DNA of 64,000 bases from Mycobacterium sp. 1164966.3 (GCF_001665395.1 NZ_LZSG01000005.1:62001-126000), one strand, 5' to 3'. Positions 1 to 10,142 are shown, numbered from the stretch's first letter. Made by a program: numbers and translations. The notes: a model not told the origin generated them from the letters alone.

Positions 1-343
1 GAATCGTCAATACAATCCCGGCTGGAACCTCGCCCTCGACCTGCGCAACATGCTGCTGGTGAGCGAATGTGTGGCCAAGGCAGCACTGGAGCGCACCGAG
101 AGCCGCGGCGGGCACACCCGCGACGACCACCCGGGCATGGACGCCAACTGGCGCAATACCCTGCTGGTGTGCCGGGTCGGGTACGGCGACACGAGCGATT
201 CGCGCATCATCATCACCCGCGAGCCACAGGTACCGATGCGGCCTGACCTGCTTGAGCTCTTCGAGATCTCCGAGTTGGAGAAGTACTACACCGACGAGGA
301 GCTGGCCGACCATCCGGGACGGACCCCGAGGACGGAGAGCTGA
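1..343 (+). CDS. sdhA: Succinate dehydrogenase flavoprotein subunit (Sdh1 SdhA), C-terminal part
   Basis: The reading frame is open from base 2 to the stop at 341-343, so only about the last 113 residues are present. The fragment shows the helical C-terminal region of SdhA/FrdA flavoproteins, with a stretch rich in Asp, His and Arg (TRDDHPGMD) and the downstream pair NTLLVCR. The stop overlaps the start of the next gene by one base (TGATG), so the two subunits are translationally coupled. In M. tuberculosis the equivalent is Rv0248c of the Sdh1 complex, which oxidises succinate at the membrane and feeds electrons to menaquinone. The identity rests mainly on the linked iron-sulfur subunit; the FAD-binding part lies outside the window. 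Confidence 0.85.
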   Translation, partial: NRQYNPGWNLALDLRNMLLVSECVAKAALERTESRGGHTRDDHPGMDANWRNTLLVCRVGYGDTSDSRIIITREPQVPMRPDLLELFEISELEKYYTDEELADHPGRTPRTES

Positions 344-1089
344 TGAGCTACAACGCGAGCCTGCGCGTATGGCGCGGCGACGAAAGCGGCGGCGAGCTGC
401 GCGACTTCACCGTCGAAGTGAACGACGGCGAGGTCGTGCTGGACGTCATCCTGCGCCTGCAGCAGACCCAGACGCCCGACCTCGCGGTCCGCTGGAACTG
501 CAAGGCGGGCAAGTGCGGGTCGTGCTCCGCGGAAATCAACGGCAAGCCCCGATTGATGTGCATGACCCGGATGTCGACATTCGACGAGGACGAAACCGTC
601 ACCGTCACCCCGATGCGCACCTTCCCGGTTATCCGTGACCTCGTCACCGACGTGTCGTTCAACTACGAGAAGGCGCGCGAGATCCCGTCGTTCGCGCCGC
701 CCAAGGAGCTGCAGCCCGGCGAATACCGGATGGCGCAGGTCGACGTGCAGCGCTCACAGGAGTTCCGCAAGTGCATCGAGTGCTTCCTGTGCCAAAACGT
801 CTGCCACGTGGTCCGCGATCACGAGGAGAACAAGCAGGCATTCGCCGGCCCGCGCTTCCTGATGCGCGTCGCCGAGCTGGAAATGCATCCGCTGGACACC
901 CTGGACCGGCGCAACCAGGCGCAGGACGAGTTCGGCCTGGGCTACTGCAACATCACCAAGTGCTGCACCGAGGTGTGCCCGGAAAACATCAAGATCACCG
1001 ACAACGCGCTGATCCCGATGAAAGAACGGGTCGCCGACCGCAAGTACGATCCGGTGGTATGGCTAGGTAACAAGCTGTTTCGCCGCTGA
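343..1089 (+). CDS. sdhB: Succinate dehydrogenase iron-sulfur subunit (Sdh1 SdhB)
   Basis: This 248-residue protein has the electron-transfer layout of SdhB/FrdB. An N-terminal plant-ferredoxin-like domain carries C53, C58, C61 and C73 for a [2Fe-2S] cluster. The C-terminal ferredoxin-like domain has C144-x2-C147-x2-C150-x3-C154 and a second set C202, C207, C208 and C212. It passes electrons from the flavoprotein to membrane quinone. The length equals that of Rv0247c in M. tuberculosis, as I recall. It starts at ATG 343, overlapping the flavoprotein stop by one base. The cytochrome/anchor subunit is expected upstream of the window. The family is clear; the assignment to Sdh1 rather than Sdh2 rests on gene order. 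Confidence 0.93.
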   Translation: MSYNASLRVWRGDESGGELRDFTVEVNDGEVVLDVILRLQQTQTPDLAVRWNCKAGKCGSCSAEINGKPRLMCMTRMSTFDEDETVTVTPMRTFPVIRDLVTDVSFNYEKAREIPSFAPPKELQPGEYRMAQVDVQRSQEFRKCIECFLCQNVCHVVRDHEENKQAFAGPRFLMRVAELEMHPLDTLDRRNQAQDEFGLGYCNITKCCTEVCPENIKITDNALIPMKERVADRKYDPVVWLGNKLFRR

Positions 1090-1142
1090 GGCGAGGCCGT
1101 CAGCCCGGCGTAGGTCGGCGAAGCATCGGCTACCCGGAAACC

Positions 1143-1792
<650 letters not shown>

Positions 1793-2815
1793 TCATTCGC
1801 CCCTCGAGCCGAGAACGGGATTCTCGGTTTGGAGCCTACCGGGTGCATATCCGTGCGCGGCAGCCACATCGGGGTGCGCGCGCAATCGGCTCTTCCAGGC
1901 GTTGCGGCCGTAGACGGCGAAGATCGGGTCCGACGGGTCCGGCCGCATCCCGCCCCGCGCGGCCAGCTCGGTAGGCAGCGACAGCACCGGTATCCGCGCG
2001 TCCAGCCTGGGATTGAAGAAGTACGCCACCGCAAGCCGCTCGGCGGCCGGGGAGCGCAGGTTCACCCGGTGTTCGGTGGCGCGCAGGTAGCCGCTGGTCG
2101 CGACCTCGAGCAGCTCACCGATGTTGACGACGAACGCCCCGTCCAACGGCGCCACGTCGATCCATTGCCCTGAAGCGGGCAGACGCACCTGAAGTCCGCG
2201 GCTGCCCGGTTCGGCCAACAGCAGCGTCAGCACTCCCGAATCCTTGTGCGCGCCAACGCCTTGCGCGCTGGGCGTTCGCGCCGGATACCGGATCACCTTG
2301 ATCAGCGTGGCGGGCGCCTCGGCGAACGCCGCGTCGAACATGTCGGGCGGACTGCCCAGCGAAACCGCCCAGTGACGCAGCAACGTTCGGGCCACACGCG
2401 ACAGCGCGGCGTCCCATTCCGCGATGACGCCGGGAAGTTCCGGCAGCGCCGCCGGCCACTGGTTGGGCCCCTGCAGCCACAGGTAGTCCGGCTTGCCGGG
2501 CCCTCCGATTGACGGGCGTTGCGGCCCCACGTCGATCTGCTCGCGCCAGTCCACCTCGCCGCGGGTCAGCTCGCCACCGAGTCGGGTGTAGCCGCGGAAA
2601 TGGGGGCTTTTCACCATGGCGATCGCGTCTTTGTCTGCCTGCGGCAGCGCAAACAGCCGTCGCGCCGCACCGAGCAGCTTGTTCACCAGCGCCGCCGGCA
2701 CCCCGTGGCCGGTCAGGTAGCAGAAACCCACCTCGTGGGCGGCCTCGCGCAGGCCTTGGCGCAACCCGCCGGGCTCGCCCCGCAGGTCGATCACCGGGAG
2801 GGCCGTGACGCTCAC
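1793..2815 (-). CDS. 2-oxoglutarate/Fe(II)-dependent oxygenase, isopenicillin N synthase family
   Basis: The protein (340 aa from GTG 2815) has the two-part IPNS layout: an N-terminal DIOX_N segment (LPVIDL...VGFCYLTGHGVP) and a C-terminal jelly-roll with the iron ligands H190, D192 (HKDSG) and H249 (TEHRVN). The usual R-x-S co-substrate motif reads R260-L-A262, so Arg is kept and Ser is replaced by Ala. I chose GTG 2815 because GAGGAG lies 5 bases upstream; the frame is open to 2872, but that extension lacks a ribosome site. It is divergent from fadE5 and co-oriented with the flavin reductase. The substrate is unknown. I do not recall this gene beside fadE5 in M. tuberculosis. Confidence 0.85.
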   Translation of the reverse strand: MSVTALPVIDLRGEPGGLRQGLREAAHEVGFCYLTGHGVPAALVNKLLGAARRLFALPQADKDAIAMVKSPHFRGYTRLGGELTRGEVDWREQIDVGPQRPSIGGPGKPDYLWLQGPNQWPAALPELPGVIAEWDAALSRVARTLLRHWAVSLGSPPDMFDAAFAEAPATLIKVIRYPARTPSAQGVGAHKDSGVLTLLLAEPGSRGLQVRLPASGQWIDVAPLDGAFVVNIGELLEVATSGYLRATEHRVNLRSPAAERLAVAYFFNPRLDARIPVLSLPTELAARGGMRPDPSDPIFAVYGRNAWKSRLRAHPDVAAAHGYAPGRLQTENPVLGSRGE

Positions 2816-3015
2816 CACACTCCTCACGCGGTCCCATCGCCGCAGGTCAAAAGACTGGTAGCGAGTTCCCAACCGGTTGGTTAGTTAGATAGTGAAATTT
2901 AGCTCACATTAACTTGCGTTGGACTGTCCGACGGATATAGTTTAGCGGTGTTACTGGTGGGTAACTTAGCCCTAGTGCCCAACCACAAGTGGCATTCTCA
3001 ACGAGGAGGAATGTA
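2816..3015. promoter_or_regulatory. Divergent promoter region of the oxygenase and fadE5
   Basis: Two hundred bases separate the two divergent genes. They hold a perfect 12-bp palindrome CCAACCGGTTGG (2869-2880), an inverted pair GTGA/TCAC with an 8-base spacer further on, and a separate TTACT-N5-GTAA element at 2951-2964 close to fadE5. The fadE5 ribosome site GAGGAGGA is at 3003-3010. The palindromes are visible; assignment of regulators is inference. Confidence 0.55.
2951..2964. promoter_or_regulatory. Candidate TetR operator (TTACT-N5-GTAA) before fadE5
   Basis: TTACTGGTGGGTAA shares its outer halves with the element between fadA2 and fabG4 (6548-6563) and with one in front of the TetR gene (10817-10830). 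It sits about 50 bases upstream of the fadE5 start. Binding by the TetR protein encoded at 10143-10784 is an inference from this similarity. Confidence 0.4.
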
Positions 3016-4851
3016 GTGAGCCACTACAAGAGCAACGTCCGCGACCAGGTATTCAACCTGTTTGAAGTCTTCGGCGTTGACAAGGCTTTAGGCGAAGGCG
3101 AGTACAGCGATCTGGACGCTGATGTCGCGCGCGAAATGCTCTCAGAGATCAGTCGACTCGCCGAGGGACCAGTGGCTGAGTCGTTCGTCGAAGGCGACCG
3201 CAACCCGCCAGTTTTCGATCCGGCCGCCCACTCGGTGACGTTGCCGGAGTCGTTCAAAAAGTCCGTTCGCGCGGTTATCGACGGCGGCTGGGACAAGGTC
3301 GGCCTCGACGAGGAGCTCGGCGGCACCCCGGCGCCCAAGGCCCTGCTGTGGGCTTTGCACGAGCACATCCTGGGCGCCAACCCCGCGGCCTGGATGTACG
3401 GCGGTGGCGCGGGTTTCGCGCAGATCTTCTACAACCTGGGCACCGAGGAGCAGAAGAAGTGGGCGATCATGGCCGCCGAGCGCGGCTGGGGATCGACCAT
3501 GGTGCTCACCGAGCCGGACGCCGGCTCCGATGTGGGCGCCGGACGGACCAAAGCCGTCCAGCAGGAGGACGGCTCCTGGCACATCGACGGTGTCAAGCGA
3601 TTCATCACGTCAGCCGATTCCGGCGATCTGTTCGAGAACATCTTCCACTTGGTGCTGGCCCGCCCGGAGGGCGCCGGCCCGGGCACCAAGGGGCTGTCGC
3701 TGTTCTTCGTACCCAAGTTCCTGTTCGATTTCGAGACCGGCGAGCTCGGTGAGCGCAACGGTGTGTTCGTCACCAACGTCGAGCACAAGATGGGTCTGAA
3801 GGTATCGGCGACATGTGAACTGTCGCTGGGCCAGCACGGCGTGCCCGCGAAGGGCTGGCTGGTCGGCGAGGTGCACAACGGTATTGCCCAGATGTTCGAG
3901 GTCATCGAGCAGGCCCGCATGATGGTCGGCACCAAGGCCATCGCGACCCTGTCGACTGGCTACCTGAACGCGCTGGAATACGCGAAGTCCCGGGTGCAGG
4001 GCGCGGACCTGACCCAGATGACGGACAAGACCGCGCCGCGGGTGACCATCACGCATCACCCCGACGTGCGCCGGTCCCTCATGACCCAGAAGGCCTACGC
4101 CGAGGGTCTGCGTGCGCTGTACATCTACACCGCGACGTTCCAGGATGCCGCGGTCGCCGAGGCAGTGCACGGTATCGACGCCAAGCTGGCGGCCAAGGTC
4201 AACGACCTGATGTTGCCGGTGGTCAAGGGCGTGGGCTCCGAACAGGCCTACGCGAAGCTCACCGAGAGCCTGCAGACCTTTGGTGGTTCGGGCTTCCTGC
4301 AGGACTACCCGATCGAGCAGTACATCCGTGACGCCAAGATCGACTCGCTGTATGAGGGCACCACGGCCATTCAGGCGCAGGACTTCTTCTTCCGTAAGAT
4401 CATCCGCGACAAGGGCGTGGCGCTTGCGCACGTGGCGGGCGAGATCCAGCAGTTCGTCGACAGCGAGTCCGGAAACGGTCGGCTGAAGATGGAGCGCGAG
4501 GTGCTGTCCAAGGCGCTGGTCGACGTCCAGGCCATGGCGGCTTCGCTGACCAGCTACCTGATGGCTGCGCAGGAGGACGTCACCAGCCTGTACAAGGTGG
4601 GGCTGGGTTCGGTCCGCTTCCTGATGAGCGTCGGCGACCTGGTCATCGGCTGGTTGTTGCAGCGTCAGGCCGCGGTGGCGGTGGCCGCGCTCGACGCCGG
4701 CGCCAGCGGTACCGAGCGGTCCTTCTACGAGGGCAAGATCGCGGTCGCGTCGTTCTTCGCGAAAAACTTCCTGCCGTTGCTGACCAGCACTCGCGAGGTT
4801 ATCGAGACGCTGGACAACGACATCATGGAGCTCGACGAGGCTGCCTTCTAA
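3016..4851 (+). CDS. fadE5: Acyl-CoA dehydrogenase FadE5
   Basis: This 611-residue protein matches mycobacterial FadE5 end to end, beginning [10 protein letters not shown]. It catalyses the FAD-dependent alpha,beta-dehydrogenation of acyl-CoA, the first step of beta-oxidation, and in mycobacteria is reported to accept a wide range of chain lengths. The middle holds the FAD-contacting [10 protein letters not shown] segment and the catalytic Glu is E447 in the motif YEGTTAIQ. A family-specific C-terminal extension of about 150 residues follows. I chose GTG 3016 over the longer open frame from 2989 because GAGGAGGA ends 5 bases upstream and the protein then begins as in its orthologues. It is followed by two strong hairpins. 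Confidence 0.97.
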   Translation: MSHYKSNVRDQVFNLFEVFGVDKALGEGEYSDLDADVAREMLSEISRLAEGPVAESFVEGDRNPPVFDPAAHSVTLPESFKKSVRAVIDGGWDKVGLDEELGGTPAPKALLWALHEHILGANPAAWMYGGGAGFAQIFYNLGTEEQKKWAIMAAERGWGSTMVLTEPDAGSDVGAGRTKAVQQEDGSWHIDGVKRFITSADSGDLFENIFHLVLARPEGAGPGTKGLSLFFVPKFLFDFETGELGERNGVFVTNVEHKMGLKVSATCELSLGQHGVPAKGWLVGEVHNGIAQMFEVIEQARMMVGTKAIATLSTGYLNALEYAKSRVQGADLTQMTDKTAPRVTITHHPDVRRSLMTQKAYAEGLRALYIYTATFQDAAVAEAVHGIDAKLAAKVNDLMLPVVKGVGSEQAYAKLTESLQTFGGSGFLQDYPIEQYIRDAKIDSLYEGTTAIQAQDFFFRKIIRDKGVALAHVAGEIQQFVDSESGNGRLKMEREVLSKALVDVQAMAASLTSYLMAAQEDVTSLYKVGLGSVRFLMSVGDLVIGWLLQRQAAVAVAALDAGASGTERSFYEGKIAVASFFAKNFLPLLTSTREVIETLDNDIMELDEAAF

Positions 4852-4872
4852 GCCGGCCTGCGCTTTCGCAAA

Positions 4873-4906
4873 AGTTCCCCCGCTTCCACGCTGAAGCGGG
4901 GGAACT
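4873..4906 (+). terminator. Strong hairpin downstream of fadE5 (terminator 1)
   Basis: A perfect 14-bp stem (4873-4886 with 4893-4906) with a 6-base loop CACGCT begins 22 bases after the fadE5 stop. No T-run follows, which is usual for mycobacterial hairpin terminators. Confidence 0.75.
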
Positions 4907-4931
4907 CGCGTTTATCGACGAGTTGACAAAA

Positions 4932-4966
4932 GACCGCCGCTGGATCCCCTCACTCCAGCGGCGGTC
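4932..4966. terminator. Second perfect hairpin in the fadE5/fadA2 gap
   Basis: A perfect 13-bp stem (4932-4944 with 4954-4966) has a 9-base loop. It lies between convergent fadE5 and fadA2 and could stop transcription from either side. Confidence 0.65.
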
Positions 4967-5164
4967 CGTTCCAGACGCCCGTCTCCGCTGACCGGCGATC
5001 GTGTGTAGGGAAGCCCCGTATTGCCGTCGGGGTCGGGGGTCTGACCACAACACGGGGCTATCCAATCCCCAAATACCCGTTCATCTGGTTTATTAACCAA
5101 ACCCCACGTAAACCGTTTGTGCCGGCGAGGTGTTTAGTGTGAGCGCGACGCTCGGCCGAGCGGC
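4967..5164. other. Remainder of the convergent fadE5/fadA2 intergenic region
   Basis: Beyond the two hairpins this 198-base stretch has no credible gene. It contains a distant inverted pair AGCCCCGT (5012-5019) / ACGGGGCT (5052-5059), a small TGGTT-TATT-AACCA hairpin near 5085-5100, and near the fadA2 stop a CGACGCTCGG string resembling the arms of the repeats at 18495 and 23781. Confidence 0.4.
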
Positions 5165-6502
5165 TCAGGCCTGCAGAATCGCAGCCACTCCTTGGCCACC
5201 GGCTGCGCAGATCGAGATCAGCGCCCGCACCGGGCCGTCACCGGATTGCTCCGCTTTCTTCTGGGCGATCTGCTTGGCAGCCTGTGCGAGAATCCGTCCG
5301 CCAGTGGCTGCGAAGGGGTGGCCGGCGGCCAGTGACGAGCCGTTGACGTTGACCTTGGTCCGGTCGATCGGCCCGAGCGCGGCATCCAGGCCCAGCCGCT
5401 GCTTGCAGTATTCTTCGGACTCCCACGCCTGCAGGTGAGCCAACACCACCGAGGCGAACGCCTCGTGAATTTCGTAGAAGTCAAAATCCTGCAGGCTCAA
5501 CCCGTTTCTCGCCAGGAGCCGCGGTACCGCATACGTCGGCGCCATCAGCAGCCCGTCGTTTCCGTTGACGTAGTCGACGGCCGCCGTCTCAGCGTCGACG
5601 AAGTACGCCAGCGGAGCCAGGGAGTGCTCCTCTGCCCATTGTTCGCTGGCCAGCAGGGCCACCGAGGCGCCGTCGGTCAACGGCGTCGAGTTTCCCGCCG
5701 TCATTGTTGCGTCGCCGGCTTTGACACCGAATACCGGCCGCAGCGCCGCCAGCTTCTCGACGCTGGCATCGGGACGCAGGTTGTCGTCGCGATACAGCCC
5801 GAGGAACGGCGTGATCAGGTCGTCGAAGAAGCCCCGGTCGTACGCGTCCGCCATGTTGCGATGGCTGGCGACGGCAAGCTCGTCTTGATCGACGCGCTTG
5901 ATCCCCAGCTGCTTGGCGGTGATGGCGGCGTGCTCCCCCATCGACAGGCCGGTCCGGGGCTCGCTGTTGGCCGGAAGGTCGAGCCCGAGGTTTGCTGGCA
6001 GCGTGCCCACCAACTTCAGCCGCTCCATGTTCGACTTCGACCGGCGCACCTTCAGCAGGGTGCGGCGCAGGTCGTCCCCCAGCCCGATCGGCGGGTCCGA
6101 CGTGGTGTCCACCCCGCCCGCTGCGGCCACCTCATAGCGACCGGCGGCGATGCCGTCGGCGGCGGCGATAGCGGCCTGCAGACCCGTGCCGCAGGCCTGC
6201 TGCAGATCGAACGCCGGGGTGTACGGCGACAGCTCCGAGCCCAGCACGCATTCGCGCATCAGGTTGAAATCGCGGCTGTGCTTGAGCACCGCGCCGCCTA
6301 CCACCGCACCCAACCGCTGACCCGCCAGCCCGAAGCGGTCTATCAGTCCGCCGAGTGCGGCGGTGAACATGTCCTGGTTGGACGCCTCGGCGTAAGCGCG
6401 GTCCGACCTTCCGAACGGGATGCGATTGCCACCGAGCACGGCGACTCGCCGCCTGGTCTGAGCATTGTTCTGAGCAGGGGCCACTTCGTCTCCGTCTGTC
6501 AT
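5165..6502 (-). CDS. fadA2: Acetyl-CoA acetyltransferase (thiolase) FadA2
   Basis: This 445-residue thiolase carries the nucleophilic Cys104 in QQACGTGLQA, the helper motif EIHEAFA, the GHPFAATGGR loop and the second catalytic Cys in CAAGGQG near the C-terminus. It cleaves 3-ketoacyl-CoA with CoA, the last step of beta-oxidation, or condenses acetyl-CoA. The order fadE5-fadA2-fabG4-htdX equals M. tuberculosis Rv0244c to Rv0241c, as I recall. It is divergent from fabG4, with a 119-base gap that holds a palindromic operator candidate. An N-terminal extension of about 20 residues rich in Asn and Gln precedes the first strand, so a later start is possible, though no better ribosome site is evident. 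Confidence 0.95.
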   Translation of the reverse strand: MTDGDEVAPAQNNAQTRRRVAVLGGNRIPFGRSDRAYAEASNQDMFTAALGGLIDRFGLAGQRLGAVVGGAVLKHSRDFNLMRECVLGSELSPYTPAFDLQQACGTGLQAAIAAADGIAAGRYEVAAAGGVDTTSDPPIGLGDDLRRTLLKVRRSKSNMERLKLVGTLPANLGLDLPANSEPRTGLSMGEHAAITAKQLGIKRVDQDELAVASHRNMADAYDRGFFDDLITPFLGLYRDDNLRPDASVEKLAALRPVFGVKAGDATMTAGNSTPLTDGASVALLASEQWAEEHSLAPLAYFVDAETAAVDYVNGNDGLLMAPTYAVPRLLARNGLSLQDFDFYEIHEAFASVVLAHLQAWESEEYCKQRLGLDAALGPIDRTKVNVNGSSLAAGHPFAATGGRILAQAAKQIAQKKAEQSGDGPVRALISICAAGGQGVAAILQA

Positions 6503-6547
6503 TAGTCAGTTTGGGGTAGGCCGTTAGGGGCCATACTACTCACTGTT

Positions 6548-6563
6548 CTTACTCTGAAGTAAG
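6548..6563. promoter_or_regulatory. Palindromic operator candidate between fadA2 and fabG4
   Basis: CTTACTCTGAAGTAAG has 6-bp arms (CTTACT/AGTAAG) around CTGA. Its core ACTCTGAAGT differs by one base from ACTCTGGAGT found, on the minus strand, directly upstream of the TetR gene that begins at 10784. It sits between the divergent starts of fadA2 (6502) and fabG4 (6622). Regulation by that TetR protein is inferred. Confidence 0.55.
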
Positions 6564-6621
6564 TTCGTCCCCAGATACCGTTGCCCTATACGCTCACGCA
6601 AGCAACACGGAAGGCATCTCA

Positions 6622-7986
6622 GTGGCCCCCAAGCGTTCCCCCGATCTGTTATCCCAGGTTGCCAACTCCGGTCCTGGATCCTTTCTGGCCAAGCAACTCG
6701 GTGTCCCGCAGCCCGAGATCCTTCGCCGCTATCGGCCGGGTGATCCGCCGCTGGCCGGATCCCTGCTCATCGGGGGTGACGGCAGGGTCGTCGAACCGCT
6801 GCGCGCGGCGCTGGACCACGACTACGACGTGGTGGGCAACAATCTGGGCGGCCGCTGGGCCGATTCGTTCGGCGGGCTGGTCTTCGACGCCACCGGCATC
6901 ACCTCACCTCCCCGCCTGAAGGCGTTGCACGAGTTCTTCACTCCGCTGCTGCGCAATCTGGGCCGTTGCGCGCGGGTGGTGGTCGTCGGCACCACCCCCG
7001 AGGCGGCCGCCGGCACTGACGAGCGGATCGCGCAGCGCGCGCTGGAAGGTTTCACCCGTTCGCTGGGCAAGGAGCTGCGTCGCGGCTCCACCGTGGCGCT
7101 GGTTTACCTGTCTCCGGACGCCAAGCCGGCCGCGACGGGCCTGGAATCCACCATGCGGTTCATCCTCTCCGCCAGGTCGGCCTATGTCGACGGCCAGGTC
7201 TTCTACGTGGGGGCCGCCGACTCCACGCCACCGGCCGACTGGGACCGACCGCTGGACGGCAAGATCGCCATCGTGACCGGCGCCGCGCGGGGCATCGGCG
7301 CAACCATCGCCGAGGTGTTCGCCCGCGACGGCGCACGCGTCGTCGCGATCGACGTGGAATCCGCTGAGGAGACGCTGGCCGAAACGGCGAGCAAGGTCGG
7401 CGGCACGCCGCTATGGCTCGACGTCACCGCCGACGACGCCGTCGACCAGATCACCCAGCACCTGCGCGACCACCACGGCGGACGCGCCGACGTCCTGGTC
7501 AACAACGCCGGCATCACCCGCGACAAGCTGCTGGTCAACATGGACGATGCCCGCTGGGACGCCGTGCTGGCCGTCAATCTGCTTGCCCCCCAACGTCTTA
7601 CCGAAGGCCTGATCGGCAACGGCAGCATCGGCGAGGGCGGCCGGGTGATCGGCCTGTCGTCGATGGCCGGCATCGCCGGCAACCGCGGCCAGACCAACTA
7701 CGCCACCACCAAGGCCGGGATGATCGGCCTCACTCAGGCGCTGGCACCCGGACTCGCCGAAAAAGGCATCACGATCAACGCCGTCGCACCGGGCTTCATC
7801 GAAACTCAGATGACCGCGGCGATCCCGCTGGCCACCCGGGAGGTGGGCCGGCGGCTGAACTCGCTGTTGCAGGGCGGCCAGCCCGTCGACGTCGCCGAGA
7901 CCATCGCCTATTTCGCCAGCCCGGCCTCGAATGCGGTGACGGGCAACGTCATTCGCGTCTGCGGCCAGGCCATGCTGGGCGCCTGA
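6622..7986 (+). CDS. fabG4: High-molecular-weight 3-ketoacyl-ACP/CoA reductase FabG4
   Basis: This 454-residue protein is the long FabG4 type. A flavodoxin-like N-terminal half (about 1-205) precedes a short-chain reductase domain with TGAARGIG at 219-226, NNAG at about 294-297 and the catalytic set S347, Y360 and K364. It reduces beta-ketoacyl thioesters with NADH. GTG 6622 is preceded by GGAAGG. The next gene, htdX, begins 17 bases after its stop, so reductase and dehydratase are almost certainly co-transcribed. Orthologue of Rv0242c. Regulation may act through the palindrome at 6548-6563. Confidence 0.97.
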   Translation: MAPKRSPDLLSQVANSGPGSFLAKQLGVPQPEILRRYRPGDPPLAGSLLIGGDGRVVEPLRAALDHDYDVVGNNLGGRWADSFGGLVFDATGITSPPRLKALHEFFTPLLRNLGRCARVVVVGTTPEAAAGTDERIAQRALEGFTRSLGKELRRGSTVALVYLSPDAKPAATGLESTMRFILSARSAYVDGQVFYVGAADSTPPADWDRPLDGKIAIVTGAARGIGATIAEVFARDGARVVAIDVESAEETLAETASKVGGTPLWLDVTADDAVDQITQHLRDHHGGRADVLVNNAGITRDKLLVNMDDARWDAVLAVNLLAPQRLTEGLIGNGSIGEGGRVIGLSSMAGIAGNRGQTNYATTKAGMIGLTQALAPGLAEKGITINAVAPGFIETQMTAAIPLATREVGRRLNSLLQGGQPVDVAETIAYFASPASNAVTGNVIRVCGQAMLGA

Positions 7987-8003
7987 GGTCCGGAGGGAAC
8001 CAA

Positions 8004-8846
8004 ATGAATCAACCAAGCGGCCTGAAAAACATGCTGCGCGCAGCCGCCGGTGCCATCCCGTTCGTACCCCGCAACGACAAGTTGCCCGAACGCACCGTCA
8101 AAGTGGACGAACTGCCGATCGACCACACCAACGTGGCCGCCTATGCGGCCGTCACCGGTTTGCGCTACGGCAACAATGTGCCGCTGACCTATCCGTTCGC
8201 GTTGACCTTTCCCACGATGATGTCGCTCGTGACGTCGTTCGACTTCCCTTTTGCCGCAATGGGATCCATTCACCTGGAGAACCACATCACGCAGCACCGG
8301 CCGATCGCCGTCACCGACACCGTCGGCATCCAGGTGCATGCCGAGAACCTGCGCGAACACCGGAAAGGCTTGCTGGTCGACCTGGTGACCGACGTGAACG
8401 TCGGCAATGACACTGCGTGGCACCAGGTGACGACGTTCCTGCACCAGCAGCGGACCAGCTTGTCCGACGAACCCAAGCCGCCGCCGCAGAAGGAGCCCAA
8501 GCCGCCGCCTCCGAGCACCGTCCTGCGGGTCACGCCCAGCCAAATCCGTCGCTACGCCTTCGTCGGCGGCGATCACAACCCGATCCACACCAACCCAGTC
8601 GCAGCCAAGCTGTTCGGCTTCCCCACCGTGATTGCGCACGGAATGTTCAGTGCCGCAGCGGTATTGGCCAATATTGAGGCACAGTTCCCGGACGCGGTGC
8701 GGTATTCGGTGAAATTCGGCAAGCCCCTGGTGCTCCCGGGCACCGGGGGACTCTACGTCGAAAAGCGGGACGACGGCTGGGATCTCGCGTTGCGCAATAT
8801 CGCCAAGGGATACCCCTACCTGACCGGTACCGTACGGCCGCTATAG
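8004..8846 (+). CDS. htdX: (R)-specific 3-hydroxyacyl-thioester dehydratase HtdX
   Basis: This 280-residue double-hotdog protein carries the MaoC-type hydratase-2 motif YAFVGGDHNPIHTNP, with D190 and H195 as the expected catalytic pair, followed by GFPTVIAHGMF. A Pro/Lys-rich linker (about 156-170) joins the two hotdog halves. It interconverts (R)-3-hydroxyacyl and enoyl thioesters next to FabG4. The start is ATG 8004 with GGAGGG 7 bases upstream. Orthologue of Rv0241c. Its last 6 bases overlap the end of the convergent ClC channel gene. Confidence 0.95.
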   Translation: MNQPSGLKNMLRAAAGAIPFVPRNDKLPERTVKVDELPIDHTNVAAYAAVTGLRYGNNVPLTYPFALTFPTMMSLVTSFDFPFAAMGSIHLENHITQHRPIAVTDTVGIQVHAENLREHRKGLLVDLVTDVNVGNDTAWHQVTTFLHQQRTSLSDEPKPPPQKEPKPPPPSTVLRVTPSQIRRYAFVGGDHNPIHTNPVAAKLFGFPTVIAHGMFSAAAVLANIEAQFPDAVRYSVKFGKPLVLPGTGGLYVEKRDDGWDLALRNIAKGYPYLTGTVRPL

Positions 8847-10133
8847 CGCTTTCTTCAGCGCGTGCGCGCCGACCGCGGTAACCAGAAAGACCACGAACAG
8901 CCAAACCGGCGGCCGGGCTAGTTCCCAGACGAAGATCGCGGCCCAGATCGGTGAGCCCTGCGTGACCGCGAGCACGCCGGCGGCCCCGGCCAACGACACC
9001 ACCGGCGCGTGCAGGTGCGTGCCCGCCGCGGAGTTGACGGCCAGCACCAGTACCGACCCGGCGGCGGCGCCGGTGGCCAGCGACGGTGTGAGCATTCCGC
9101 CGGCGCCGCCGGCGCGCAGGAACAGCGCAGTCAGCAGAGGTTTCAACACCAGGATGACCGCGGCCGCCGACAGCGTCATGCCGGCGGCGAGGCTGACGGT
9201 CAGAATGCTACGGCCGTTGCCGGGCAGCTCGGGCCACCAGTGCGAGCAGATTCCCGTCACCAACCCGGCGCCCGCCAGAGCCGGGATCAGCACCCAGCTG
9301 CGCATCGGGCTGGCCGGGCGCGCCGCGGCCATCAGCCGGTTGAACGCCAGTCCGACCGCCAGCGTCACCGGCGCCAAGATCAGCGCCTGCCCGCTCAACT
9401 CGAATGTGCGTTCCGCGTTGGGCCACTCCAAATTCGGGTGATCGTGCGTGATCAAAGAACCGACGGCGACGGCCAGGCTGGAGGTGATCAGCGCCGCCCC
9501 GACGGCACGCGGACGCCAGGTGCTCAGGATGATCCGCACAGTGAACAGCGCACCGGCCGCCGGCACCGCGTAGACCGATCCCAGGCCCGCCCCGGCCGCG
9601 CAGGCCAGCAGGATTTCGCGGTCGCCGGGCGACAGCCGCTTGAGCCATCCGGTCGCCAAATCGCTGAGTGCAGCAGCGAATTGGCGGGGAGCCCCTTCCC
9701 GGCCGAGGGAGGCGCCGGAGCCGACCAGTAGCACCTGCAGCAGGGCGTCGATGCTCCACGACAGCCGCGGTATCCGACGATGTTGGGTGATGGTCGGCTC
9801 GAGCGCGGGTACGTCGTTGCGGCGCCGCAGCATCCACCACCCCACCGCGGCCAGCGCGCCGCCGGCCATCGGGCCCAGCGCGCGGCGCAACGGGCTACTG
9901 CCGGTGATTCCGGCGAGCAACGTGCCGAATGTGTAGTGGTACGTGAGGTGTTCGACGGAACGCAACACGACCGTCGTCGCCAATCCGGCGACCCCGGCCA
10001 GCAATCCGACGATGACTACCGCGCAATAGAAATCGAGATTGCGGCGGTATTGCCGCCCGCTAACGATGCGGACCGCGGAGCCTTCCGGGGTGGAGGCGGA
10101 GCGGTCCGAGGAGGAGGCGGGCAATCCGTCCAC
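8841..10133 (-). CDS. ClC-family chloride channel/transporter
   Basis: This 430-residue protein has about ten hydrophobic segments and the ClC signatures: GSGASLGREGAP (selectivity helix with the gating Glu of GREG) and AGAGLGSVYAVPAAGALF. It should move chloride, probably as a Cl-/H+ exchanger, across the plasma membrane. It starts at GTG 10133, with only a weak ribosome site, 9 bases after the stop of the TetR gene, and is likely co-transcribed with it. In M. tuberculosis I recall vapBC24 between htdX and this regulator, so the channel is a local difference. Its end overlaps htdX by 6 bases. Confidence 0.9.
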   Translation of the reverse strand: MDGLPASSSDRSASTPEGSAVRIVSGRQYRRNLDFYCAVVIVGLLAGVAGLATTVVLRSVEHLTYHYTFGTLLAGITGSSPLRRALGPMAGGALAAVGWWMLRRRNDVPALEPTITQHRRIPRLSWSIDALLQVLLVGSGASLGREGAPRQFAAALSDLATGWLKRLSPGDREILLACAAGAGLGSVYAVPAAGALFTVRIILSTWRPRAVGAALITSSLAVAVGSLITHDHPNLEWPNAERTFELSGQALILAPVTLAVGLAFNRLMAAARPASPMRSWVLIPALAGAGLVTGICSHWWPELPGNGRSILTVSLAAGMTLSAAAVILVLKPLLTALFLRAGGAGGMLTPSLATGAAAGSVLVLAVNSAAGTHLHAPVVSLAGAAGVLAVTQGSPIWAAIFVWELARPPVWLFVVFLVTAVGAHALKKAL

Positions 10134-10142
10134 GCCCTGAAT

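Noticed and set aside
5435..6505. A 356-codon plus-strand frame over fadA2
   Set aside because: It is the antisense shadow of the fadA2 thiolase; high GC opens long frames and no motif is visible.
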